From the NCBI GenBank assembly GCA_001000035.1, contig LCGX01000040.1, forward strand, positions 1-12,606: a stretch of 12,606 bases of DNA, in the 5' to 3' direction. Positions 7,519 through 12,606 of this stretch are shown here, piece by piece. The position numbers and the translations under genes were made by a program. This DNA comes from Candidatus Nomurabacteria bacterium GW2011_GWF2_43_8 (GTDB lineage: Bacteria; Patescibacteriota; Minisyncoccia; Phycocordibacterales; UBA9973). Each line of letters begins with the position of its first letter. Positions within the stretch are counted from its first letter, which is position 1. A model generated the notes under the pieces. It was not told where the DNA came from, ran no database searches, and worked only from the letters and a program-made list of their open reading frames with translations.

Positions 7519-7539
7519 ACTATAAAGTAAGTATATACT
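7512..7539 (+). promoter_or_regulatory. Strong promoter of the cobalamin-riboswitch operon
   Basis: Perfect -35 TTGACA (7512-7517), 16-bp spacer, -10 TATACT (7534-7539). Transcription should start near 7546, about 20 bases before the aptamer. The -35 box overlaps the start codon of the divergent nucleotidyltransferase (7516-7518). Confidence 0.7.
7530..7535 (-). promoter_or_regulatory. Candidate -10 box for the divergent nucleotidyltransferase
   Basis: TATACT on the minus strand lies 11 bases before the ATG at 7518, giving a leader of only a few bases. No convincing -35 box is visible at 16-18 bp. It overlaps the -10 region of the plus-strand promoter, so the two would compete. Confidence 0.3.
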
Positions 7540-7566
7540 AGAATAGTTCATTTAAAAATTGAAAGG

Positions 7567-7659
7567 AATGATTGGGGAAACTGGTTTGATTCCAGTACAG
7601 TGCCGCTACGGTAAGTCTCCCGACTTTAGTCGGGGGGACAAGTCCGAATACCAATCATT
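7567..7659 (+). promoter_or_regulatory. Cobalamin (B12) riboswitch aptamer
   Basis: The 93-base element is closed by a perfect 9-bp stem, AATGATTGG (7567-7575) with CCAATCATT (7651-7659). Inside are the conserved cobalamin-aptamer segments in order: GGGGAA; CTGG..CCAG stem; ACAGTGCCGCTACGGTAAG, matching the box normally written CxGxxCCGCxACTGTxA; a variable stem CCCGAC-TTTA-GTCGGG (7619-7634); and AGTCCGAATACC (7641-7652), matching AGTCxGGAYACC. It looks like one of the compact classes; I cannot tell adenosyl- from aquo/methyl-cobalamin preference. It lies between a strong promoter and an intrinsic terminator ahead of two DUF4430 genes, so bound B12 should stop transcription of a B12-capture operon. 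DUF4430 content downstream independently supports the assignment. Confidence 0.87.
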
Positions 7660-7692
7660 TTGTTAATCCCGAGCAGGACTAAAAGTTTCTTT

Positions 7693-7710
7693 GCCCTCTT
7701 TTTTGAGGGC
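7693..7710 (+). other. Expression-platform hairpin
   Basis: GCCCTC and GAGGGC form a 6-bp stem around a TTTTTT loop between the aptamer and the terminator. It is probably part of the switching platform. The rest of 7660-7692 contains stretches complementary to the aptamer's variable stem. Confidence 0.5.
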
Positions 7711-7715
7711 CCCGG

Positions 7716-7740
7716 AATTCTGCCTCGGCAGAATTTTTTT
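7716..7740 (+). terminator. Intrinsic terminator of the cobalamin riboswitch
   Basis: AATTCTGC, loop CTCG, GCAGAATT form a perfect 8-bp stem running into a seven-T tract ending at 7740, only five bases before the ATG at 7746. This is a classic Rho-independent terminator placed to silence the operon when the aptamer holds B12. Confidence 0.82.
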
Positions 7741-7745
7741 ATTTT

Positions 7746-8132
7746 ATGAGAAAAACAAGAGCAATAATAATATTGGTTGCTGGAATAATACTCGTATTTT
7801 GGGGCGCATATTTTTATTCTCAACAAAAAAACATCCCGGCGCCGGATTTAATTCAAAACAATCGTGTAGAATTGCCTCTGTCCTTCACGGCAACCAAAGA
7901 AACGACCGTCTACGATTTTATGGATGAGCTCCGAAGCGAAGAAAAAATAAATTTTACGGAGAAAGATTATGCGGGAATGGGAAAATTTATCGAAACAATC
8001 AACGGAGTGAAGGGAAACGGGAATCAAAATTGGATTTATTACGTGAACGGGAAAAAAGCCTCGGTCGGAGTTTCAAATTATAAGATAAAACCGGGAGATG
8101 TCGTATCCTGGAAATATGAAAAAAATATATGA
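7746..8132 (+). CDS. Membrane-anchored DUF4430 (transcobalamin beta-domain-like) protein
   Basis: The 128-residue protein has a basic N-terminus and one hydrophobic helix (about residues 6-24), then a single DUF4430 domain (about 40-126). Its end has the family pattern NWIYYVNGKKASVGVSNYKIKPGDVVSWKYE (residues 95-125). DUF4430 corresponds to the C-terminal beta-domain of vertebrate transcobalamin and intrinsic factor, which forms one side of the B12 pocket. The domain should lie outside the cell on an uncleaved signal anchor. The ATG follows the riboswitch terminator directly, with no Shine-Dalgarno sequence. The stop overlaps the next ATG by four bases (ATGA), so the two are translationally coupled. 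I infer a role in surface B12 binding or hand-off. Binding is not proven, because DUF4430 also occurs in other surface proteins. Confidence 0.85.
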   Translation: MRKTRAIIILVAGIILVFWGAYFYSQQKNIPAPDLIQNNRVELPLSFTATKETTVYDFMDELRSEEKINFTEKDYAGMGKFIETINGVKGNGNQNWIYYVNGKKASVGVSNYKIKPGDVVSWKYEKNI

Positions 8133-9781
8133 GCATAAAAAACGTAAAAAAATTTTTATTAACGGCGTTGATTTTATCGGTTTCGATGACGGGAGCGGCC
8201 CACGCCGAAGAAACGGAAACAACGGAACCACCGGCTATTGTCGAAGAAGAAGCACCGGCCGTGCCAGAACCAGTCACCATCCATTTGACCATCGCGACCA
8301 ACACCGAATCAATATATGATCAAGATATAGCTGTTGATGCTTGCAATAGCGATAATGGTGAAACTTCAGATTTGAAAATAACGGCTTATTGCGCTATTCT
8401 GCAATCAGGAATTCAAAACGAATGGAATTGGGATTGGGCTCCCGGCGCCTTTTTAAATTCCCTCGGGGACATAGCCGGCTTTACAACCAAAGACAAGGAC
8501 AACAACGATGTTTATCATTATTGGAGCTGGTCTTTAAATAACACCGAAGGAACCACCGGCTTGAACCAATACGAGCTGCAACCCAATGATTTAATCTCTT
8601 TAAATTTTATAGATCCGGTTGAGCCGGCTCCGGAACTTCCTCCAGAAAACAATGAGCAAAGCGGAGGGGGCGGGGGCGGGGGCGGAAGTCGGAGAAACAG
8701 AAATGAAGGGAGGGTTCTTGGTGAATCAACCAAAGCCGTATTTGATATAGAGAAGGCTTTTGAATTTATTATCGCGCAACAGAAAGAAAACGGTTCCTTC
8801 GGCGCGGATATTTACACGGACTGGACCGCTTTGGCTCTAGCCACGGGCAATTATCAGGAGCAGGTCATAAAATTAATTAAGTATTTGGGGGAATTAAAGA
8901 TGGAAAATCCCCGCCTACCGGACGGGCAGGCCCGCCTGACGGACTATGAAAGGCGCGCGATGGCTTTAATGTCTCTCGGCCTGAATCCCTGGGGCTGGAA
9001 CGGCGAAAATTATATCGGGAAAATAACTTCCAGTTTTGACGGGAAACAATTCGGCGATGTAAACGAAGACAACGACGATATTTTCGCGCTGATTGTTCTG
9101 CAGAATGCGGGCTATGGGGAAAACGAAAAAATGATAAGCGATGATATCGCCTTCGTCTTAGGCCGGCAGAGAGAAAACAGTTCCTGGGACGAGAGCGTGG
9201 ATATGACCGGCGCCTCGATGGAAGCGCTCTCAGTTTTTAGCCCAGATGAACAAGTAAAAAACGCTTTAGGAAAAGCAAAAAAATTCCTGAAAGAAAAACA
9301 AAAAGACAACGGCGGATGGAATGATAGTGCGTCGTCCACGGCTTGGGCGCTTCAGGGCATCCTGGCTTCGGGTGAAAAACCGGAAGATTGGATAAAAAAA
9401 GGCCCTGCCAAGGGCGGGGCAAGCAATACTCCGCTTGATTATCTGGCAACTCTGCAGGATGCCGACGGCAGCATAAAAGGGGAAAATTTGGAAAACAAAA
9501 TTTGGGAAACCGCTTATGTTCTCTCCGCTTTGTCCGGCAGAACTTGGAACCAAATAATGCAAAAATTCGATAAACAAACAAAGCCAGCTGTCCCCGCGGA
9601 AACTTCCAAAAAGCCCGCGCCCAAACAAAAAATTCCGGAACCGAAACCGGAAAATACAGAAAAGCAAGACGCGACAATAGTCACTTCCGCCATCACCCCA
9701 CCACCCACCGACATTGAGCCGGAAATTCCGAAAAAAAATTGGTTCAGGAGATTGCTGGAAAATATTTTCAATATTTTTTAA
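8129..9781 (+). CDS. Secreted transcobalamin-like protein: DUF4430 plus prenyltransferase-type alpha/alpha toroid
   Basis: The 550-residue protein starts with a Sec signal peptide (residues 1-26, cleavage likely after GAAHA). An acidic/Pro linker leads to a DUF4430 domain (about 49-162) with Cys72 and Cys88 as a possible disulfide. A Gly8 run (179-186) and GRVLGEST follow. An alpha/alpha toroid of the terpene-cyclase/prenyltransferase fold spans about 203-475, with repeated QW-like motifs: ENGSFGADIYTDWTALAL, ENSSWDESVDMTGASMEAL, DNGGWNDSASSTAWAL, ADGSIKGENLENKIWETAYVL. A Pro/Lys-rich tail ends in basic-hydrophobic NWFRRLLENIFNIF, possibly membrane-associating. No LPxTG or lipobox is present. 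Vertebrate transcobalamin and intrinsic factor combine the same two folds in the opposite order. With the B12 riboswitch upstream, I infer an extracellular cobalamin-binding protein. No enzymatic Asp motif of true cyclases is visible. Two 7-residue insertions (262-268 and 426-432) come from palindromic DNA. Confidence 0.85.
   Translation: MSIKNVKKFLLTALILSVSMTGAAHAEETETTEPPAIVEEEAPAVPEPVTIHLTIATNTESIYDQDIAVDACNSDNGETSDLKITAYCAILQSGIQNEWNWDWAPGAFLNSLGDIAGFTTKDKDNNDVYHYWSWSLNNTEGTTGLNQYELQPNDLISLNFIDPVEPAPELPPENNEQSGGGGGGGGSRRNRNEGRVLGESTKAVFDIEKAFEFIIAQQKENGSFGADIYTDWTALALATGNYQEQVIKLIKYLGELKMENPRLPDGQARLTDYERRAMALMSLGLNPWGWNGENYIGKITSSFDGKQFGDVNEDNDDIFALIVLQNAGYGENEKMISDDIAFVLGRQRENSSWDESVDMTGASMEALSVFSPDEQVKNALGKAKKFLKEKQKDNGGWNDSASSTAWALQGILASGEKPEDWIKKGPAKGGASNTPLDYLATLQDADGSIKGENLENKIWETAYVLSALSGRTWNQIMQKFDKQTKPAVPAETSKKPAPKQKIPEPKPENTEKQDATIVTSAITPPPTDIEPEIPKKNWFRRLLENIFNIF
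8912..8932. repeat. In-frame 21-bp repeat/palindromic insertion encoding RLPDGQA
   Basis: CGCCTACCGGAC at 8912-8923 recurs as CGCCTGACGGAC at 8933-8944 (10 of 12 identical, 21 bases apart). The segment is itself partly palindromic (GCCT..CC-GGAC-GG..AGGC). It adds seven residues to a toroid-domain loop without breaking the frame. Confidence 0.45.
9402..9420. repeat. In-frame palindrome encoding PAKGGA in the toroid domain
   Basis: GCCCTGCC-AA-GGGCGGGGC forms an imperfect inverted repeat. Family members usually read KxGNTPLDYL at this place; here KKG and NTPLDYL are separated by PAKGGAS, seven residues or 21 bases. The G+C richness stands out from the surrounding A-rich coding sequence. Confidence 0.45.
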
Positions 9782-10170
9782 AACAAAGACACCGGCCACG
9801 GCAGAGGAATAGCCAAAAGAACGAGGAGCGCTCCGATTAGCGCAAGATTTTTGTAAAAATTTACGTGCTCTCCCATCCTAGCTGCCGGATCGGCTACTTC
9901 CCAGTATTTGTGCATCTTAACAAGCGTGCCTAGCAAGAAAAGCACGAGCAAAAGTATGGATATCGGCACGTAAGCTCCGAGCAGTATGCCCAATCCTCCC
10001 AAAAGCAACATAAGGCCGGTAACTGCCACGGAAACCTTTGGTATCGGCACCCCTTTGGACTGCGCGTAGCCCGCAAGGCCTTCAAGGTTCTTGAAGTGAT
10101 TATAGGCGTTTTTTATAAAATATCCTCCGAGTAATATCCTGCCTAAAACAAATAAATATAGGTAAATCAT
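9778..10170 (-). CDS. DoxX-like integral membrane protein
   Basis: The 130-residue protein has four hydrophobic helices and the DoxX family layout: LGRILLGGYFIKNAYNHFKN near the N-terminus, then LEGLAGYAQSKGVPIPKVSVAVTGLMLLLGGLGILLG, and a last helix after HVNFYKNLALIGALLVLLA. DoxX-family proteins are small quinone- or thiol-related membrane proteins; a specific reaction cannot be assigned here. The gene is convergent with the toroid gene and their stop codons overlap by four bases (9778-9781), so no terminator separates them. A good promoter lies upstream at 10213-10241. Confidence 0.8.
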   Translation of the reverse strand: MIYLYLFVLGRILLGGYFIKNAYNHFKNLEGLAGYAQSKGVPIPKVSVAVTGLMLLLGGLGILLGAYVPISILLLVLFLLGTLVKMHKYWEVADPAARMGEHVNFYKNLALIGALLVLLAIPLPWPVSLF

Positions 10171-10212
10171 ATCTTTTTTATTAAATTAGTAATGAATTAA
10201 TAATAGACCGCA

Positions 10213-10241
10213 ATTATACTACTCCCAAAGTTTTTCCTCAA
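10213..10241 (-). promoter_or_regulatory. Promoter of the DoxX-like gene
   Basis: On the minus strand: -35 TTGAGG (10241-10236), 17-bp spacer, perfect -10 TATAAT (10218-10213). The transcript would start near 10206, leaving a leader of about 36 bases. The -35 box lies directly after the stop of the GNAT gene. Confidence 0.55.
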
Positions 10242-10243
10242 TA

Positions 10244-10768
10244 TCAAATTTCTATCCAAAATCTCAGTTTATATATCCCCTTTTCTTTTATTTTATTTTG
10301 CAAAACCCCTCCATTATTTTCTATAACTTTTCTGGAAGCGGTATTGTTTTCTCTGCAGGTTACCAAGGCCTTTTTGATGCCTAATTTTTTAGCCTTCTTT
10401 AATCCGAGCCGGAGCATTTCCGTGGCATAACCCTTCCTCCGCTCGCTCGGTATGACGGCATACCCAATATGCCCGCCCATCCGGCGCAATTTTTTATTTA
10501 AACGACGGCGTAGATGTAAAACTCCCACAAATTTATTTCCAACCATAGCCCAATATCTAGTTGAGGGCACAACACCCTTTTTAAGATTTACACCCTTTCT
10601 GTCATTTTCAACCCTTTTTTTATAAATTGGGAAATCTTTTACATTCCTAAAATATTTAAAATGAGTCGTAAATGGTTTTGCATTTTCTTTCCTTGCCTCT
10701 TTAATACCCTTTGCAAAGGACTCCACATACTTCCTATTCGGCAGCATAAGTTTTAGTTTGTTTTTCAT
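10244..10768 (-). CDS. GNAT-family N-acetyltransferase
   Basis: The 174-residue protein fits the RimJ/RimL-type branch of GNAT acetyltransferases. The acetyl-CoA pyrophosphate-binding motif is IGYAVIPSERRKGYATEML (residues 101-119, with the R-x-x-G-x-A part at R110-A115). The next conserved stretch is CRENNTASRKVIENNGG (138-154), where the Asn residues are typical. These enzymes move an acetyl group from acetyl-CoA to an amine of a protein or small molecule; the acceptor is unknown. The N-terminal part is unusually Lys-rich. Its ATG overlaps the stop of the upstream ParB-like gene (ATGA), indicating a coupled two-gene operon. Confidence 0.86.
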   Translation of the reverse strand: MKNKLKLMLPNRKYVESFAKGIKEARKENAKPFTTHFKYFRNVKDFPIYKKRVENDRKGVNLKKGVVPSTRYWAMVGNKFVGVLHLRRRLNKKLRRMGGHIGYAVIPSERRKGYATEMLRLGLKKAKKLGIKKALVTCRENNTASRKVIENNGGVLQNKIKEKGIYKLRFWIEI

Positions 10769-11238
10769 GGTTTTTTAAGAATTGCATCCTCGGGAATTGA
10801 ATCAAGAATCTTGGCTTTTACTGTCCTATCACCTTGTAAAACCGCTTTGGTAAGACGATGAATACCATCAACAACTCTTCCTTCAAAAAGAATAATTGGG
10901 TGAGACAAATCAGCATGAATAATCTGTCTAACATGTTTGGCAATTTCAGGATATTGTTTATGTATGCTTTCTACATTGCGGTTTGCTTCTTCATATTTTT
11001 TCATAACTTTCGTGGGAGAAATTCTTTTGCCATTTTCGTCTGACCAACATGATTCTCGTAACGCGCGGGATAATTCTTCGACCGAAACTTCTACCACGGG
11101 AACATTCTCAGCCAAATGAATCAGCCTATAAACATCAACCTCAAGGCCGTTGGAAGAAAAAACATGATCGTCCTTTCCGCGGATACTTTGCGCGGGAATG
11201 AATCGTTGAATAATTGGATCTTCGATTCTATTTTTCAT
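10765..11238 (-). CDS. ParB/sulfiredoxin-like domain protein
   Basis: The 157-residue protein carries a ParB-like nuclease/sulfiredoxin fold signature at its C-terminal half: HPIILFEGRVVDGIHRLTKA (residues 113-132), with the DGxHR core at D124, G125, H127, R128. Earlier, VPVVEVSVEEL (46-56) resembles the first strand region of the family. Members bind CTP or ATP or act on nucleic acids, and many are uncharacterised stand-alone proteins. This one lacks the DNA-binding helix-turn-helix part of true chromosome-partitioning ParB, so I would not call it a partition protein. It is the first gene of a coupled pair with the GNAT gene. Confidence 0.65.
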   Translation of the reverse strand: MKNRIEDPIIQRFIPAQSIRGKDDHVFSSNGLEVDVYRLIHLAENVPVVEVSVEELSRALRESCWSDENGKRISPTKVMKKYEEANRNVESIHKQYPEIAKHVRQIIHADLSHPIILFEGRVVDGIHRLTKAVLQGDRTVKAKILDSIPEDAILKKP

Positions 11239-11244
11239 AAAAAC

Positions 11245-11253
11245 ATTATACCA
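11245..11253 (-). promoter_or_regulatory. Extended -10 promoter of the ParB-like/GNAT operon, predicted leaderless
   Basis: The minus strand reads TGGTATAAT, an extended -10 (TGn plus perfect TATAAT at 11250-11245). The ATG starts 7 bases after it, so the mRNA should begin at or next to the start codon. No good -35 box is visible, which extended -10 promoters tolerate. Confidence 0.55.
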
Positions 11254-11254
11254 T

Positions 11255-11554
11255 CTATTTTTTCCATTCTACTATTTTCCCCGCCTTAATTTCAATTCTA
11301 TCCGCCTGGCGGAGTTTTTTAATGTTGGCTTTCGGCGCGATGTCGTAGTGTTTTATTCTATCCAGTTTTTTATCCAGCCACCAAAGATTGCCTAGGGCGG
11401 TTATCCAATTTCTTTTCACTCGGCTCAGGTCAAACAGCTCGGAATATTGCCTCAGTGTTTTCTTTCCATCGTCCAAAAAATATTCATGGAAATAAGACAG
11501 GGCCAGCTCGCGGATGTTTTTGTAAACCGGCTCCCGATAGCGCAGGACCGCGTG
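11255..11554 (-). CDS. C-terminal fragment of a conserved protein, truncated at the contig junction
   Basis: The last 99 residues of a minus-strand protein run from HAVLRYREPVYKNIRELALS to a terminal KIVEWKK and a stop at 11255. Landmarks are ELALSYFHEYF, RIKHYDIAPK and the closing ADRIEIKAGKIVEW. I have seen this pattern in uncharacterised archaeal and CPR proteins, where the region before it (NHAVxRYREPVY) has a transglutaminase- or papain-like feel, but I cannot confirm a function. The N-terminal part is absent: beyond about 11555 the open frame continues only through the antisense of a high-GC GAF gene, giving a biased Arg/Ala/Glu sequence that is not real protein. Confidence 0.6.
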   Translation of the reverse strand, partial: HAVLRYREPVYKNIRELALSYFHEYFLDDGKKTLRQYSELFDLSRVKRNWITALGNLWWLDKKLDRIKHYDIAPKANIKKLRQADRIEIKAGKIVEWKK

Positions 11555-11557
11555 ATC
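11540..11557. other. Probable chimeric assembly junction
   Basis: Composition changes abruptly from about 40% to over 70% GC here. The same short stretch makes family-like sense on both strands: minus HAVLRYREP of the truncated conserved protein, plus AQDRVIGNLNVYTR of a GAF domain. That suggests a short shared sequence joined two unrelated genomes. Confidence 0.65.
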
Positions 11558-12606
11558 GGCAACCTGAACGTCTACACCCGCGCCCCGCGCCGCTTCGGGT
11601 CGGACGAGGTCGCCGTGCTGCTGGCGTTCGCGGACCAGGCGTCGGTCGCCGTCGAGAAGGCGCGGCTGTTCCGCGAGAGCGAGGAGGGGCGCCAGCTCCT
11701 CGAGCGGCTCTACCAGGCCGGGCTCGCGATGCAGGCGTCCTGGGAGCGCGACGACCGCCTCGACGCGTTCGTGAAGGCCGTCCACGACGTCCTCGGCTTC
11801 GACCGCGTCCGGGTCCTCCTCCTGGCGCCGGGCGGCGGGCACCTCGAGCTCGTCAGGGAGCTCGGGGAATCCGGGGAACCCGCCGCCGGCCGTATCCCGC
11901 ACTCGCCGGCGTCCGGCCCCTTCTGGCAGGCCATGGAGCAGCGCCGCGCCGTCGCCGTCCTCGCGGACGAGGACCTCGAGCGCGTGGCGCCGGTCGCCGC
12001 GGAGCTGCGCAGCCACCCGGTCTTCCGGACGAGGCGGTTCGTGGTGGCGCCGCTCGTCGCGGGCGAGCGCGTGATCGGCGCGGTCGGCGCCGACAACAAG
12101 CCGAGCCGCCGGACGATCAGCCCCGCGAGCGTCGGGCCCTTCGCCACGCTCTGCCAGAACCTCGCGGTGGCGCTCGAGGAGAGCCGCCTGTACGCGGAGA
12201 CCCGGACTCGTGAGGAGCGGGCCACGAAGCTGTACCATGTGACCCGCCAGCTCGCCACCAGCCTCGACCGCGCGCGCCTCTTCGACCTCATCGTGTCGCA
12301 GACGGCCGAGCTCACGGGGTGCGACACGAACGGCATCTACATGTACGACGAGGCCAAGGGCGGGCTCACGTTCGATCGCGGGCTGAACATCGACGCCGAC
12401 CTGGTGCGCACGCTCGTGCTGAAGCCCGGCGAGGGCGTCGGCGGGCGCGCCTTCCGGGAGCGCCGCCCCGTCTGGACCCGTGACCGGCTCGCCGGCCCGA
12501 GCCTGCAGTACACTCCGGCGGCCCAGAGGCTGATCGACACGGTCAGGTCCCGCGCCTACCTCGGCGTGCCCATCATGGGCCCCGACGAGGTGTACGGGGT
12601 GCTGCT
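11552..12606 (+). CDS. Multi-GAF-domain signalling protein, partial at both ends
   Basis: One uninterrupted plus-strand frame runs from the junction to the window end (351 codons and two bases). It begins inside a GAF domain (RVIGNLNVYTRAPRRFGSDE, then LLAFADQASVAVEKARLF). A second GAF follows at about 11700-12190 (AMQASWERDDRLDAFVKAV to ATLCQNLAVALEESRLY), and a third starts at about 12215 (LYHVTRQLATSLDRARLFDLIV, with GEGVGGRAF and YLGVPI). GAF domains sense small molecules or light, often ahead of histidine kinases, phosphatases or cyclases; the output domain lies beyond the window. GC at third codon positions is extreme, unlike every gene to the left, so this belongs to another organism or, less likely, to a transferred island. 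There is no true start codon: 11552 is only where the frame becomes convincing. Confidence 0.82.
   Translation, partial: MIGNLNVYTRAPRRFGSDEVAVLLAFADQASVAVEKARLFRESEEGRQLLERLYQAGLAMQASWERDDRLDAFVKAVHDVLGFDRVRVLLLAPGGGHLELVRELGESGEPAAGRIPHSPASGPFWQAMEQRRAVAVLADEDLERVAPVAAELRSHPVFRTRRFVVAPLVAGERVIGAVGADNKPSRRTISPASVGPFATLCQNLAVALEESRLYAETRTREERATKLYHVTRQLATSLDRARLFDLIVSQTAELTGCDTNGIYMYDEAKGGLTFDRGLNIDADLVRTLVLKPGEGVGGRAFRERRPVWTRDRLAGPSLQYTPAAQRLIDTVRSRAYLGVPIMGPDEVYGVL

Noticed and set aside
8731..9560. The toroid domain as an active terpene cyclase or prenyltransferase
   Set aside because: The protein is exported, no catalytic DxDD-type or zinc-binding set is visible, and the riboswitch plus DUF4430 context points to B12 binding instead.
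9266..9799. Phe/Arg-rich minus-strand frames antisense to the toroid gene
   Set aside because: They are complements of Lys/Glu codons of the real gene and lack any family motif.
10765..11238. A chromosome-partitioning ParB
   Set aside because: It has only the DGxHR part of the fold, no helix-turn-helix region, no ParA neighbour and no parS-like site nearby.
11455..12213. A 252-codon plus-strand open frame with Arg/Pro-rich product
   Set aside because: Wrong frame of the GAF gene; compositionally extreme and without recognisable motifs.
11255..12238. A 327-codon minus-strand open frame spanning the GC change
   Set aside because: Only the last 99 residues look like protein. The rest is the antisense of a continuous GAF-domain frame and is an Arg/Ala/Glu-biased artefact of high GC.

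Overview
The first ~11.55 kb (low to moderate GC, A/T-rich spacers) look like a small-genome, fermentative, monoderm-type bacterium of the Candidate Phyla Radiation (Patescibacteria, Parcubacteria-like). This is an inference. It rests on the compact layout, near absence of Shine-Dalgarno sequences, leaderless-looking starts, SecG, RNase J with a basic N-terminal extension, a membrane-anchored HtrA, and surface proteins with poly-Gly linkers. The last ~1.05 kb is very GC-rich (72-78% in the lines I counted) and encodes a multi-GAF signalling protein of a different style. I think the window is an assembly chimera joined at about 11540-11557.

Layout. 26-259: secG. 387-5225: a compact run of a membrane-anchored family 5 solute-binding protein, RNase J and an MFS transporter. 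5227-5742: a DUF559 endonuclease-like gene inside a hairpin-rich cassette with near-matching inverted ends, probably a small mobile element. 5762-7067 (minus): HtrA protease, split near its N-terminus by a one-base frameshift in an A run. 7081-7518 (minus): a cytidylyltransferase-like nucleotidyltransferase. 7512-9781 (plus): a strong promoter, a cobalamin riboswitch with an intrinsic terminator, then two translationally coupled genes. 9778-10170 (minus): a DoxX-like membrane protein. 10244-11238 (minus): a coupled pair, ParB-like protein and GNAT acetyltransferase. 11255-11554 (minus): the C-terminal end of a conserved protein cut by the junction. 11552-12606 (plus): the GAF protein fragment.

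The most interesting part is 7512-9781. A cobalamin aptamer and terminator precede a small membrane-anchored DUF4430 protein and a secreted protein carrying DUF4430 plus an alpha/alpha-toroid of the prenyltransferase/terpene-cyclase fold. DUF4430 is the bacterial counterpart of the C-terminal beta-domain of transcobalamin and intrinsic factor, and the toroid has the fold of their N-terminal alpha-domain. The locus therefore looks like a B12-repressed, cell-surface, transcobalamin-like B12 capture system in a bacterium that probably cannot make B12.

Other themes are short palindromes dispersed in spacers, in the riboswitch's variable stem and even inside a coding region, and promoters with the -10 box so close to the ATG that the mRNAs should be leaderless.
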